Shown here: positions 33,492 through 45,260 of the stretch, one piece after another
How positions within the stretch are numbered: position 1 is the stretch's first letter
Layout of the letters: each line of letters starts with the position of its first letter
From: Cryptomeria japonica
Taxonomy: Eukaryota > Streptophyta > Pinopsida > Cupressales > Cupressaceae
Assembly (NCBI RefSeq): GCF_030272615.1
Contig: NC_081408.1
Location: 621,112,476 to 621,176,475, forward strand
Reading direction: 5' to 3'
Length of the DNA stretch: 64,000 nt
Notes under the pieces: model-generated
Databases searched by the model: none
Seen by the model: the letters and a program-made list of their open reading frames with translations, nothing else
What the model was told of the DNA's origin: nothing
Position numbers and translations under genes: made by a program

Positions 33492-36400
33492 ATGATGAAA
33501 ACCATCTCATGGAACATCAGGGGATTAGAGGCCCCTGACAGGAAATATGTGGTCAAAAGATTCCTAAATATGTACAACAAAATTGATTGCCTTATGCTCC
33601 AAGAAATAAAATTAGTAGGATTCTCTCTAGAAATTGGGCTAAAATCCATCTGGAGGGAAGCCACCCCCTTCTTCACCAAACACCCTAAGGGTAAGGGTGG
33701 AGCTACAATATTGCTAAGTCCTAAATGGAAGAACAAGATTCTCAAATGGGGACAATCCCCCTGTGATAGGGCAGTATGGGTAATAATACAGAATGAAAAT
33801 AAGACATTTGGTCTCTGCTCAATATATGCTTCTACTGACTACCGAGAAAGGGGGGAGATGTGGGAATGGATTACAAAAATAGAAGACATCCCTTGGCTCT
33901 TGGGAGGAGACTTTAATATGGTACTCAATGCATAAGACAAACAAGGAGGGAATAAGGTGGGATGGAAAGGAGCAAAGAGGATACACTAGGAGAGGATGGT
34001 CAATAAAATGAGGTTGCTTGACCCAATAGTAGGTAAAAAAGGAGAACACAACTCAATATGGTACACCTGGTGTAACCACCAACAATACAATAAGAGAGTG
34101 TGCTGTAGGCTAGATAGATTTTACTTCAATAGGGATTGTTTTGAAATTATTAAAAATGAGGAAGGTGTTTAGTATGTTGTCATACCATATACTTTATCTG
34201 ATCATCACCCCATTATGATTGGGATAAAGATAACTAATAGTAAAATGGCCCTTCCAAGCCCTAACTTGAATTTTAGAATGAACACTATCTTGCTAAAGGA
34301 TGGTGATCTTAAGTGTGCACTATACCTGGTCAGAATGTATAACAAATGTGGAAACAACAAGTTGTCAAACATTGAAAGGTGGAACTAAAATATTGCAACC
34401 TGGACCTCACTTTGTCAGGTGGTAGGTAAAAAGAAACGTAAGGATGCCAGAGCAACTGAGATGCAATTGAACAATGCACTACAAGTGGCAAAATCTAAAC
34501 TGCAAGGGGATCTGGAAAATGCAACACTCACTTGTCAACTAATCAGGGCCAAAAATGATCTTAGAAGGCTACAAAGCCAAAAAATTAAAGGATGGAGAGC
34601 AAGAGCTAAGCTTAATTGGTTAGATTCTGGGGATCGGGGGTCCAAGTTCTTCTTCTAGATGCTTAAAATGAAACAAGCAAGAGAAAATATAGACTCCATA
34701 TGGGAAGACAATAAAAACCTCTCTGAACCAAATGAAATTCTAGAATGTTTTGCTCAGTACTACAAGCAATTATTCTCTACAGAACTAGTTAGGGAGGAAC
34801 AGGAAAATGCAAGGAAATTAATCATGTCTTTAGTCTCCAAACTCCTTGATAAATAAGATAGTAGGATTCTTGAAGGAGCTATCTCCAAAGAAGAAATCAA
34901 AGAAGATATAGATGCCCTCAGTAATGACAAATCCCCTGGCCCTGATGGGTTCCCAGTAGAATTTTACAAGGATAATGTTGAATGGATTGTAGATGATCTC
35001 CATGAGCTATATTCTGAGACTATTCACAAGGGATCCCTGGGTGAGAACATAAACCAAGGTCTGATCAAACTCATTCCCAAAGAGGGAGATAGAACCCTTG
35101 TTAAAAACTAGAGACCCATTACACTGTTAAATGTATCATATAAGATATTAGCAAAGTTGACAGCAAGCAGATTGGAAAATATTCTACCTAAGATTATCAG
35201 TAATACACAAACAGGGTTTGTCAAAGGATGCTATATATTAGAGAACTTAATCACATGTTGGGAATCACTTCATTGGGAAAAAGAAACAAGACAGAATGGA
35301 GCCATGTTACTCATCGACTTCGAGAAAGCTTATGACAAAATTGAATGGGAATATATTATTCAGATGCTCCAAACTCTAGGATTCCCCCTGGGTTCTGTAA
35401 ACTGGTCAAAACACTATTATGTGATGCTAATGCCTCAGTTGAAGTGAATGGAATGAGATCCCCCAAATTTGCACTATCCAGGTCAATAAGGCAAAGTTGC
35501 CCCCTAGCCCCTGCACTATTAGTCATAGTTGTTGATGCAATGTTCTATTTACTCAAAGACTCCTCTATCACTCCTCTTGTTAGGGGAATATCCTTACCTA
35601 ATAATAAGGAAATATGTAATATCCAATTTGCTGATGATACGACAATGTTAATTAAACTTGATGAAGAAAACCTTACTGCCCTGCTGGAAAATATAAATGT
35701 TTTTTGCATTGCCTCTGGAAGTAAGATTGCTATGCACAAATCTAACCTACTTGGCTAGGATGACAGCCCTCTGGACAGGCTCTCAAAATTCTCTCTCAAT
35801 TGGTTGGGTCCTTCCAATATCTAGGTATCCCATTCTCTATCCTTCCAAATCTAAAAGAAATGTGGGAATGGGTAAGGAATAAGATAGAGAAGAAACTCTC
35901 TAAATGGAATAGGAACTATCTATCTCAGGCTGGAAGATTTTATGTCTGTCAAAAGATCTTGGCATCATATAATATCTATTTCTCCACTACCTGGCTCTTC
36001 AAGAACTATCAATTTAACCATATCCAAAAATAGATAAGGGAATTTCTTTGGTCAGATGGGAAAGGTACTAGGAAGCAACATGCAGTGAAATGGGAATGGT
36101 GTACTATGCACAAACTGCATGGTGGGATGGGGCTAAAAGATCTTAGAATGCAAGGGATAGCCCTCACCTCCAAATGGATCCTCAAAGCCATAGATGGTGA
36201 GGAGCCATGGAAAGTCCTAATAAGAAATAATATATCATCCTCAATTCCAAATAAAGCCAAGAAGTGGAAAGACCTCCCCATGATTGACCTTCTTCTTGGA
36301 CAGATAGATGTAACCCCAGCTGGATCAGGGGTCTTTAAGTCCCTATGGAAGGCTTGGGAACAAGTGAAACACTTGGTACAGTACAATCTGAAGGGAAATA

Positions 36401-37581
36401 GATAGGGCTAGGTCACTAGTGATAGATCTATCTAATGGAATCTAATATATAATGGAAAACCATTGGTAGCTCTTCAAGGCTGCTCTGCACTTAATGGCAC
36501 AATATGGGAATCAATTACTTTGAAGAATGGCCAATTAAGAGCATGGGATGATCTGCAACTTTCCTTCTCTATCTCGTTATCCCAAAGCAGAACCTATAAC
36601 ATCCTTAAGTCTGCCTTAGCCAATGCTCTTCCCCCACCTCACCTTTCTCCCCCCCCCCCCTTCTCCTTCTTTGGGCTTAGCTGGGTTGATGGCACACCTC
36701 TTTCCTCTCTTAAAGCCAAAAACATTTATGAATCCCTCACTGAGGCATATACCATTTTTCTTCACCTAAATAATTGTTGGGAGCTAAATTGGGAACCTGG
36801 GGTATGGAAAGATAGATTAGGTAAATTTTGGATGACTCCAAATGAACCAAAAAAATAGTTCTTTGATTGGAGACTGCTATTAAATTAACTCCCTATTAAG
36901 GAGAAGGAGGGTAACTACCTAAATTGCAAGATTTGTAGAATTCCAAAGACTGTGAAACATATCTTTTTTGACTGTCATTTTGCAAAGGAAATCTGGAACT
37001 TGTTTGGTCTAAATTTAGATGCTAATTGTGTTGAAATCATAAATGTTGTTTTAGGCTACATTAAGGGCAGTAGGAAAACTACAAATATCTTCTGGTCTTG
37101 TTTATCTTTAAAAATTCTTTGGCTCATTTGGAAATACCGTAATGATGATGTCTTTAATAACAGCACAAGGCACCTCACTGAGTCTCTTAGGAGACTCATT
37201 TTTCATACTATCTCAATGCAAGTCACTATGGTTATAAAGCTAGAATCAGATAAGTCTGATAAATGGATAAAGGAAGGTGCCACCATTGTCTACACCAGAG
37301 AGCTATCCCATGGCTTCACATGGGAGAGAGATGAACCAAGAAAGGTGGCATTTGAGCAAGCACTAATGGCCTTCATGAGACAGATGGACCGTAGACATCT
37401 ACATATGGAAATTTCTCGGGAGGAAGCTGACCTGATACACCATAACACCTCACACCCTCACAAGCAGGACATTCTTGATGGTCGTATGGAAGTATGGCAA
37501 GATGGAGATATGGGCTGGGTGGCTTGGATCTCACTAGTGGGAGTCAACTCTTCTCCAGATTCTGAAATTTCTTTCATATAG
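33492..37581 (+). pseudogene. LINE ORF2 (endonuclease, reverse transcriptase, zinc domain)
   Basis: Starts MMKTISWNIRGL. The APE-type endonuclease motifs are present: LMLQEIKL (33589), LGGDFNMVL (33900), SDHHPIMI (34197). The RT reads DKSPGPDGFPVEFY (34928), PITLLNVSYKILAKL (35115), TGFVKG, LIDFEKAYDKIEW (35312) and, after a frameshift, RQSCPLAPALL (35490) and IQFADDTTMLI (35620), so the FADD box is kept. The C-terminal zf-RVT domain is at 36900-37010 (CKICRIPKTVKHIFFDCHFA). At least eight stops or frameshifts (e.g. TAA 33933, TAG 34656, TAG 35109, TAG 36403). Confidence 0.82.
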
Positions 37582-37778
37582 TCTGTTATGACTCTTTATT
37601 TTGATCTTTTTGCTCTTATAATATGATGTAATTATTGTAACCATCTCCCCTTATGTGGTGATACTCTCGAATTATAATCTTTTTGATGGGTGCACCCTCC
37701 TGAGGTGCCTTGATGTTGATATTCTCAGTCAATTCTGGTGATATGTAATGACCTTATGATATTTAATCCAAAAAAATA

Positions 37779-37791
37779 AAAGTAACATTTA
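37779..37791. repeat. LINE target-site duplication, right
   Basis: AAAGTAACATTTA directly after the A-rich tail. Confidence 0.7.
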
Positions 37792-38249
37792 TAATTTTTT
37801 TTACTAAAAATTCCTAACTCATTGAAAGTAAACATCATCAAAGATTTTTAAATGAACCGTGAAAAGACCAAAATACACTTAATGAAGTTAGTTTTGGTTA
37901 ATAGAATCTAATCAAATCAGATTGGAAGTCCAGGTCTTTACTAAGAAGGAACAACAATGCACTAGCTTTGATTTGTCTGAATTAATAAGCAGCAAACATA
38001 TTCTTGCATTAGTTTTAATAATGAGTAGTAAAACCCAATACCCAATACTTAGAACATATATATCATAACTCTCACGAGTAATAAAACTCATCATCAAAAC
38101 ATATATAGCATCATGATATATTATATCTCTCACAAGTAATAAAACTCAATCCTGAGAACATATATATCATAATTCTCGCGAATAATAAAACCCAATTCTG
38201 AGAGCATTAAAATAGTTTACTAAAGTTTTGGAGAGTATGAGGAATAGGA
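37792..38249 (-). other. NRT2 3' flank with tandem repeats
   Basis: Immediately downstream of the NRT2 stop codon. It contains three units of ~45-55 bp at about 38030-38210 (ACATATATATCATAACTCTC, RCGAGTAATAAAAC). The matching block in the pseudogene (7725-7880) has two. It may be transcribed as 3' UTR; a poly(A) site cannot be fixed. Confidence 0.6.
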
Positions 38250-41008
38250 TCAGGCATGGGGAAGAGGGGAAGCAGAGGGTGGAGTGGGCGCAGATACGAT
38301 GGAATGTGATCTTTTGGCAGATCCCCTTTCAGAGCGACTGTTGTGAGCGAATTTGATGCTACCCTGGTGAAGACCCTTTTGTTTTTCTTCTTCAGACCAT
38401 TCGGAACCGTAATACTCTTCCTCTGTAGCAGTGGTGGCTTTGGAGGGCGGGAAGATCATGCCTCCCCACTGCGGAAAGTGCACCAAACACACAGGTATTG
38501 TACATGCAACTATCATCACTCCCATCAACGTGATTCCCGTTCCTGTCGAGTATGCTGAGCTTGTGAAGAATAGAAGCTGAGTTAAGCCTGCACCCAAGTT
38601 CCCTCCTGCGCCTGTCAAGCCTGAAATCACCCCAAGGGACCTACAGTGCAATACATTAACATTATTCACATTTTCAATTTGATACAGCTGTTTTTGATTG
38701 AGTTAGATTAAAAAAATTTAACATTAATATTGTAGATCACACATGATCTTTAATTATAAAAATTTCAAAATATCAATATTGTAAATCACATTTCATGATC
38801 TATCATCAAAATGAATTTAAAATCGATATTTTCAATCACACTCCACAATTTAGACAGTGAAAAATTATCACTATTCCGAACATTGATATTGATATTAAAT
38901 AACAAACAATGTGTAAATTTGAAAAAATGCAATTGCTTTTGAAATCTAAACAGGTATTGAATTCACCTGCGCGAGATAAAAGGGATGATGCCGAACGTTG
39001 CCCCACAAGCTGCCTGCGCGCAAATGGAGAAGGCGATCATGGCGACGATAGAGAGGGGAAGAGATCCTGCTTTTCCCAGCCAAATGCAGAACAACCCTCC
39101 TCCTGTCTGCAAAATCCAGAGCAGCCAAAGGCGTCCTCTCATTCCGAACATGGCGGCGCTCTTGTCCGAAAGGAACCCACCCAATGGCCGGGCCCCAATA
39201 TTCGCCAGCCCAAACGTAGCCGCTATAATTCCTGCTGTGTGCAATGTTAGGTTGAACTTGTCGAAGAAATATTCAGCAATCACATTGTCTGTTGTGAGTT
39301 CCACCCCCATTGTATATCCGTACAGAAGTGCAAATATCCACGTTCGGTAATTGCAAATGCCATACCAGAATACCTGTAGGATATTAAAATATGTCATACT
39401 AGAATATCACAGAAGTGGGTTTTTTATAATCATCGAAGTTTAAGATTTATTAGGTCATTGTGATTGAGGACCATTGCGATCATGGTTTGAATTTTTTATG
39501 TTGATATTAATGTCAATGATTCAATACTTCAAACCTTCATTCTGCTAGTGTACTTACAAGATCAAAACCTTCATTTGACTTACAGCTTTGTGTCTTTAAC
39601 GGGCTACTCGGTATTCACCAACAGAAATAAATTAAAAAAGATAGACAAAAGCTATGCCCATCAAAGATTTATATGTATAGTGGATATTATAATCTAAAAA
39701 CATTGATAATAAAATATGGTGAAAGTTAGTTATTCATTATATAATTTGATGGTTAAATTGTGGCATTATTGTTCATCAGCATTATTGTTCTAGATGATGA
39801 TTGTAATTATGAACAATACACCTGCACTTCTATATACTAACAAATTTGAACTTTCACATTAAAGATGATGTGGTTTATGATAGTGATTTAATGCTCCAAA
39901 ACCTAGTTGGACAAATATTGCTGCAAGCATTGTACCTCTATTAGACTATTATTGTGGTTATAGCTTTGTCTCTCTACTGAACTATTGTACTGGCCTATTT
40001 ACATACACTAAGAATAAAGTTCCCATTTATGACCTCTCCAATCAGACCAAAAAAATCTTATTCACAATAAAATGAAATTTTAAAAATTATGACGAAAACT
40101 AATCTCCATATTGTGTATCTATGCCTATCAAAGATTTATATGTACGGTGATGAATAAATTACCTTAGAGAACTGATCCTTGACCTTCTCCCCGCTCTTTT
40201 GCAGCGCTCGGAAGTTACCATCAGGAAGGTCTTGTCCAAGAGTGAGAACCAAAACACCCATTAAAATATGCAGAGTACCAGGGATGAAGAAGGCGATGCG
40301 CCAGGCAATGAAAGCAGGAGACCCGATCTTACTGTGAATGAGCTCGAAAACAAGAGGCATAAGCAGCTGAGTAGCACCCCCACCCATATTACCCCACCCA
40401 GCCGCAGTGCCATTAGCCAGACCAACGATATTAGTACTAAACATGGAGCTCATCCAGTACTGGCACGACACAAAGGTAGCGAGAGAAAACCCAATCAGAA
40501 ATCTCACAACTATAAATCCCCCAGCGGAGGAAATGAGGGACATGCTGAAAACAGTGGGGGCCGACAGCATGATGAGAAAAGCGCAGCCATAGCGGGGACC
40601 CAAAAGATCACAGACAGCCCCCATAGCCAACCTAGAAAAGATGGAACCCGAAACCGACGCAATTCCTGCGTTCCCAATATCCCGCTTGGTCAGATCAAGA
40701 TTGTCTCTGATCACCGGCAAGAGCGGTGCCGCCGCAAAAGTGGAGACAAAGCAAGTGCAGAAGGACATCCACGAAAGGTGGAAAGTTCTCATGTGGGGAT
40801 TCGCAAAAGAAAACAGCTTGAATTGGGTGGCCTTGTGCTCCGAGTCCACCGCCACCTTAAACTTTTCTCCACCCGCCGCCGCCGATTCAGTCCCCTCCAC
40901 GCTGAAACCAAATGCGGCCTCTCTTCCCGTAACTCCATGCATGGAATTTCCTGGAGAGGCTTCAATATCCACACTTCCCCCAACACTGGACCTACTTTGG
41001 TCTGCCAT
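38250..41008 (-). CDS. NRT2: High-affinity nitrate transporter NRT2 (three exons)
   Basis: Exons 40163-41008, 38967-39373 and 38250-38640 join to 547 residues; AtNRT2.1 is 530. Both introns (789 and 326 bp) are GT-AG and the joins keep the frame. The start is the ATG at 41008 (MADQSRSS); the open frame extends upstream only through a GTG. It is a plasma-membrane major facilitator of about 12 helices that imports nitrate with protons, in angiosperms usually with the partner NAR2/NRT3. Visible marks: [11 protein letters not shown]-terminus, [10 protein letters not shown], the MFS motif [13 protein letters not shown] (residues ~129-141), nitrate-signature glycines GWGNMGGG (~204-211) and GAGGNLGAG (~428-436), [12 protein letters not shown] (~342), and the [16 protein letters not shown]-tail. 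No lesions seen. Flanked only by transposon debris; a dead inverted copy lies 30 kb away. Confidence 0.95.
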
Positions 41009-41084
41009 ATTTCTTATCACTCAATCAATCAAGCAATCAATCAAAGGTGGTTTCTTTGTTTGTTTGAATTAGGGAAACCATGCT

Positions 41085-41093
41085 CTTAAATAG
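41085..41093 (-). promoter_or_regulatory. Candidate TATA box of NRT2
   Basis: The minus strand reads TCTATTTAAG about 77 bases before the ATG, a fair TATA position for a short 5' leader. The leader contains a TGAT/TTGA microsatellite-like stretch (41021-41045). No nitrate-responsive element was confidently identified. Confidence 0.4.
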
Positions 41094-41569
41094 ACCATTT
41101 TGCCCGTATTAAATTTGATGGAATCTGAGCTCAATTTGACCTGGCAAAATATTTTTAATGGCTCTCCATGATCCGGAAGAGTCACCTCTTGGGTTAAGAA
41201 ATGCATCGGCGCCGCGTCCTGACGACGCTTGGAAGTTGGGAGTAACGTGGGTCTGTTTGGAGTTGTGATTAGCCGCCTGTTTGGGTCAACTTATTATTTT
41301 AGGGATTGCACTCCATTATTTCAGAGGTGAGGGAATTGAATTATTGGTACAGCGTGACATCTCAAGTGGGTATTGATATTTCATTGTTGCAGCTTTGCCC
41401 CAAATGGATAACGGCGAGCCACAACTTGAATTCAACCAGTTTCAATTGCAATCCTTGCGTCGCTCTTCTTCGCGTGCCTGGTGCTGACCAATCTTTAAGT
41501 AGACAGCTTAAACCGGCACCAAATATGGGAATTATAAAATTCTTTACAACTTTTTGAATATCTATTACT
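41094..41569. other. NRT2 upstream region, no gene
   Basis: Less AT-rich than the surrounding DNA and probably the proximal promoter. It holds an 83-codon plus frame (41306-41557) without recognisable features. Confidence 0.4.
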
Positions 41570-42170
41570 GAATCAACAAGTCAACCGTGGAGTCCATTTT
41601 CTTGTGATATTAGTATTGTTTAGATAGGTACGTACGTATATTTGTTAAATGGATGAGGAGGAATAGGTGTGTTTGACTCTCTAATCAGATAAGAGAGCTA
41701 ATTTTAGATGTTAAATTGATGAAGAGGAATGTGTATTTGACTCTCTAATAAGATAAGAGCTCATTTTAAATAGGTACATATATGTTGAATTGATAAGGAG
41801 GAATAGGTGTATTTAATTTTGAAATGAGAAAAGAGAGTTTATTTTAGATAGGTATATATATAAGTTAAATTGATAAAGAAGAATATGTGTATTTAGTTTT
41901 GTAAAGAGAGAAGATAATTCATTTTAGATATGTAAAAAGGAATAAGTGTATTTAAATTTTGTAATTAGATTAGAAAGTTCATTTGAGATAGGTACATATA
42001 TATGTTAAATTGATAAAGAGGAATAGGTGTATTTTACTTTATGATCAGACAAGGAAGCTTGTTTTAGATAGGTAACATATATATGTGTGTTAAATTGGTA
42101 AATAGGAATAGATATATTAACTTTGTAATCAATAAGGAATGTTTTGTTATATATTAATTTTGTGATTTAT
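41570..42170. repeat. Degenerate ~75-80 bp repeats upstream of NRT2
   Basis: About seven units built on TTAAATTGATAAAGAGGAATAG, GTGTATTT, TCAGATAAGAGAG and TTTTAGATAGGTACATATAT. Units differ in length and sequence. They start about 550 bp before the NRT2 start codon. Confidence 0.75.
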
Positions 42171-43853
42171 TTCACTTGTCGATTATAAGTAATTAGATAT
42201 GTATCAATCATGCTCCAACAAATTATAATAGTAAACAAATCTTGTTAAGGATCAATGACATATTTACGGTCTTAAACATGATGTGTGCTTTGACAAGACA
42301 ACCCTCATTTTATTTCTTCTCATCATACAAGCTTAGCGACTATATACATGAATGACCTATAATTAAATGATGTCAATCATTGATGGCACCTTAGTCAAAT
42401 TACATATTGATAAGGGAATAGGGAAGTATAAAATGGTATCAAGCAAATGATATGAATGAGAAGGATATGTTGGATTGATACAAAAGTAGTTTTTCAATTT
42501 CATGAGGAATTCAATCATAAATTCATTAGATGAGCCCATTAAGGATTATATTGATATGCTAACAAAAGAGAATAAAAAAGTCAAACAAAAAATATGGTAG
42601 TTTTTTGTAGTCAACTCTTAGGATATATAAGAAGTGGCCTCAATTCAATCTCTTAAATTGATTTTTAAATGCTCCAAGACCTAACATAAAAGATATAGGT
42701 ATTCCTACCAAAGGTGAAGGAGATATAAATAGTTAATGAAATATTGGACTTCATCTCAAGTCCACTCTAACACTTCTTTATCTTTTGATGACTAAGTTCG
42801 AGATTAATTGATGCAAGGGTATCTTGAAGCATTTTTTAATGTCTATCTCTAGATTTAAGAGTAGCATAGCAAGTATTAATGATACTCATTTTACACCAAG
42901 AGTGCGACGAGGAATGATTCCTACTAGTTGGAATATTGGCACTCTATGAGAATGATAGGAAGTTGATACCAAAAATCATAGAAACCTTCATGGAATATTT
43001 TAAGATAATTTTTAATAGATTAGGTGAAAGCATAAATAACAAGTCATGAATTTTACCATGTTAACAAGAGCCTAAATAGTGTGGACAATAGTGGTGAGAT
43101 ATTATACACTACTATTAAAGCTCAATAGAGCGTTGAAATGAGTGGGTGATTAGTAGTCATCAATATTTAATAGATAAAAGTTAATAGTATTTGTTGGAAA
43201 AGGTATCTTAAATCTTGCATCTTAATGTTCAAAATTATCAAATTATTTGTATTTATTATTTATCATTTCTCACATGGAAAAGGAAACATCCAACTTTGAG
43301 GTGAGATATTTGGACACATATCATGTATCTCATTATGTGCATAAGAAGTTTTAAGAACATCTTACAATAATAATGAAATATTGAATAGATCTAGGAACTA
43401 TCAAACCAACAAACCTTCCACAAGAAAATATAAACAAAACTAATAAGAGGTATAGAGAAAATAACTAACATAATGATTGTATTAAATAATATTCAATGGT
43501 TGCTTTTGTTTATGGTTATAAAGCACAAGTAATATTGTGCTTATATAGAGAAACATAATGCATAAAAAGAGGAAATTGAAGTTAGACATCCATGATGGAT
43601 TGATCTAGCTAAAATAAGACATATATAATAGGTGGAGAAAACTAGATGTTCACTAACATGATAAAAGGACTCTAACTCAACCTAAATTAGATAAGTGTTG
43701 ATTAGGTAAATAAGAAAAAGGTGCATGTTGATTGACAAACCTACCTATGTGATCTTATCCTAACTATATATGCACATAATGCAATATAGTAATAATATTT
43801 TATGTTATTGTAAGACACGAGATTCTTATAATAGATTCAATAAAATTTGAGAC
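42171..43853. other. AT-rich spacer, nothing recognised
   Basis: No open frame of note and no domain. Possible transposon decay, but I see no LTR, primer site or gag/pol motif. Confidence 0.5.
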
Positions 43854-44969
43854 TCATGGTCTTGAAAAGCACCGAGAGGGGGGCTGAATTAGTGACACCA
43901 AAACAAACACAACTTCAAACACTAACTAGTAGATGAACTTAACCAAGCATTTAAATGAAATACATGCTATCCAAAATGAAATAACAACATCCACATAAAG
44001 TAGAACATCCACCATAACAGAAGTGTTTATACGTGGACAACCCAAATAGGTAAAAACAACGGTGAGATGAAACTCACAAGTTAAATATCTGCAGTAATAG
44101 ATAACTAACTGATTAAGGTCTTACAAAGTGCTCTGCTAGGAGTGAATCTTGTTAGAGATCCCAAGCTTGATTAAAAGCTTATACCCTATTAAGAGTACTA
44201 CTTGTTAAGAGTAACCTTGCTGGAGGATTTGAGAATCCAAACTAATGGATCACCTTGTTACAAAATTTGCACAATGAAGCTTGTTAGAGCTTACCCAGTT
44301 AGGGGATTTGATTATGTTGTAATGATTAGAAAACAAGAAAATTTTGATCTATTCTGAGTAGCACAAGACTTGCTTGATGAGATCATTCTAAGTACATTCA
44401 ACACTGCTCTTCATCTAAACACTTATCGCTCTTCAACAAAAGATTTCACTCTTTATGCATATTAGTATTCACATAAATCTCCTCTTCTATATCAGTTCTC
44501 TCTCTTTAAATGATTCACTAAGATGTCTTTAAATAGACATACAAATCTTATGTCAGTCATAGGAACACAATTTCCTAGGTGCAGTGTATCTAGAGAATTA
44601 AACATAACTCATCACAAAAATGACTACCAAACAAACAGTGCTGGTAACTCATCACAAAAATGGATATCGGTTAGAATAGTCAATATCGGTTGGAATAAAA
44701 TATGTGAACTGTTGTCTTGGAATCTTCTTCTTGATCTTTATCTTGATCTTGATCTTTATTTTGATGCTGAATTAATGTAACCATAGGTTATCTCTTAGGC
44801 ATGTATCGGTTGACATAGAGTACTAGTTGGAGATAGACCTTAAACATATCGGTTGACAATGTAAATCAATGAAGTTACACCGATAGTCAATGTAATCACA
44901 TGTGTGTGTGAGAGTGTTTCGTCAATGACAACAAGTGATGAATACATTACAATCATCATGAAGCCAACA
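43854..44969 (-). repeat. 3' LTR of the minus-strand element
   Basis: Plus strand begins TCATGGTCTTGAAAAGC and ends AAGCCAACA. Partner of 50134-51239. The pair differs by scattered substitutions, a ~20 bp indel and a microsatellite (GATCTT here, CATCTT there). The first base pair is TC where the partner has TG. Confidence 0.85.
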
Positions 44970-44990
44970 ATCTCGCCCTTTGGCATTGAT
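44970..44990 (-). other. Polypurine tract
   Basis: The minus strand reads GCCAAAGGGCGAGAT up to the LTR start TGTTGGC: the AAAGGGGGAGATT type with one purine lost. Confidence 0.6.
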
Positions 44991-45260
44991 GGCAACACTT
45001 AGAGAAAAAAAAATCCAGAGTAATACAATACCACTAAGTGTGCATACACAACATATATACATATGTACTCAAATTCCCCCTTTTTTTTAATGCAATACTC
45101 CCCCTTAATGCGTGCATAAATACAAAAATTTCAAAAACACACATACATATTATTACTCCCCCTTTGACAACAATGCCAAAATGATAAAGTAAAATATATA
45201 CATATATATAGAGAAAATATGTATCAAAGTGTTCATCATATATTACAATTTTAAACAAGT

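Larger units (their letters stand above)
31459..37778 (+). mobile_element. Full-length, dead plant L1-type LINE (6.3 kb)
   Basis: A non-LTR retrotransposon bounded by 13-bp target duplications and ending in an A-rich tail (CCAAAAAAATAA). Order: GC-richer 5' untranslated region, ORF1 with an RNA-binding knuckle, ORF2 with endonuclease, reverse transcriptase and C-terminal zinc-binding domain. The 5' end seems complete, which is unusual since most LINE copies are 5'-truncated. Several stops and frameshifts in both ORFs rule out activity. Confidence 0.85.

Noticed and set aside
41009-41020. Four extra N-terminal codons on NRT2
   Set aside because: The upstream codon is GTG, not ATG; plant translation should start at the ATG at 41008.
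40268-41089. 273-codon plus-strand frame over NRT2 exon 1 (and 143- and 61-codon frames there, plus 113-121 codon frames over exon 2)
   Set aside because: Antisense to a clear coding exon; caused by its GC-richer codons. No domain.
42430-42600. GGTATCAAGCAAATGAT, reminiscent of a primer site
   Set aside because: Does not match the tRNA-Met sequence beyond GGTATCA and has no LTR end beside it.
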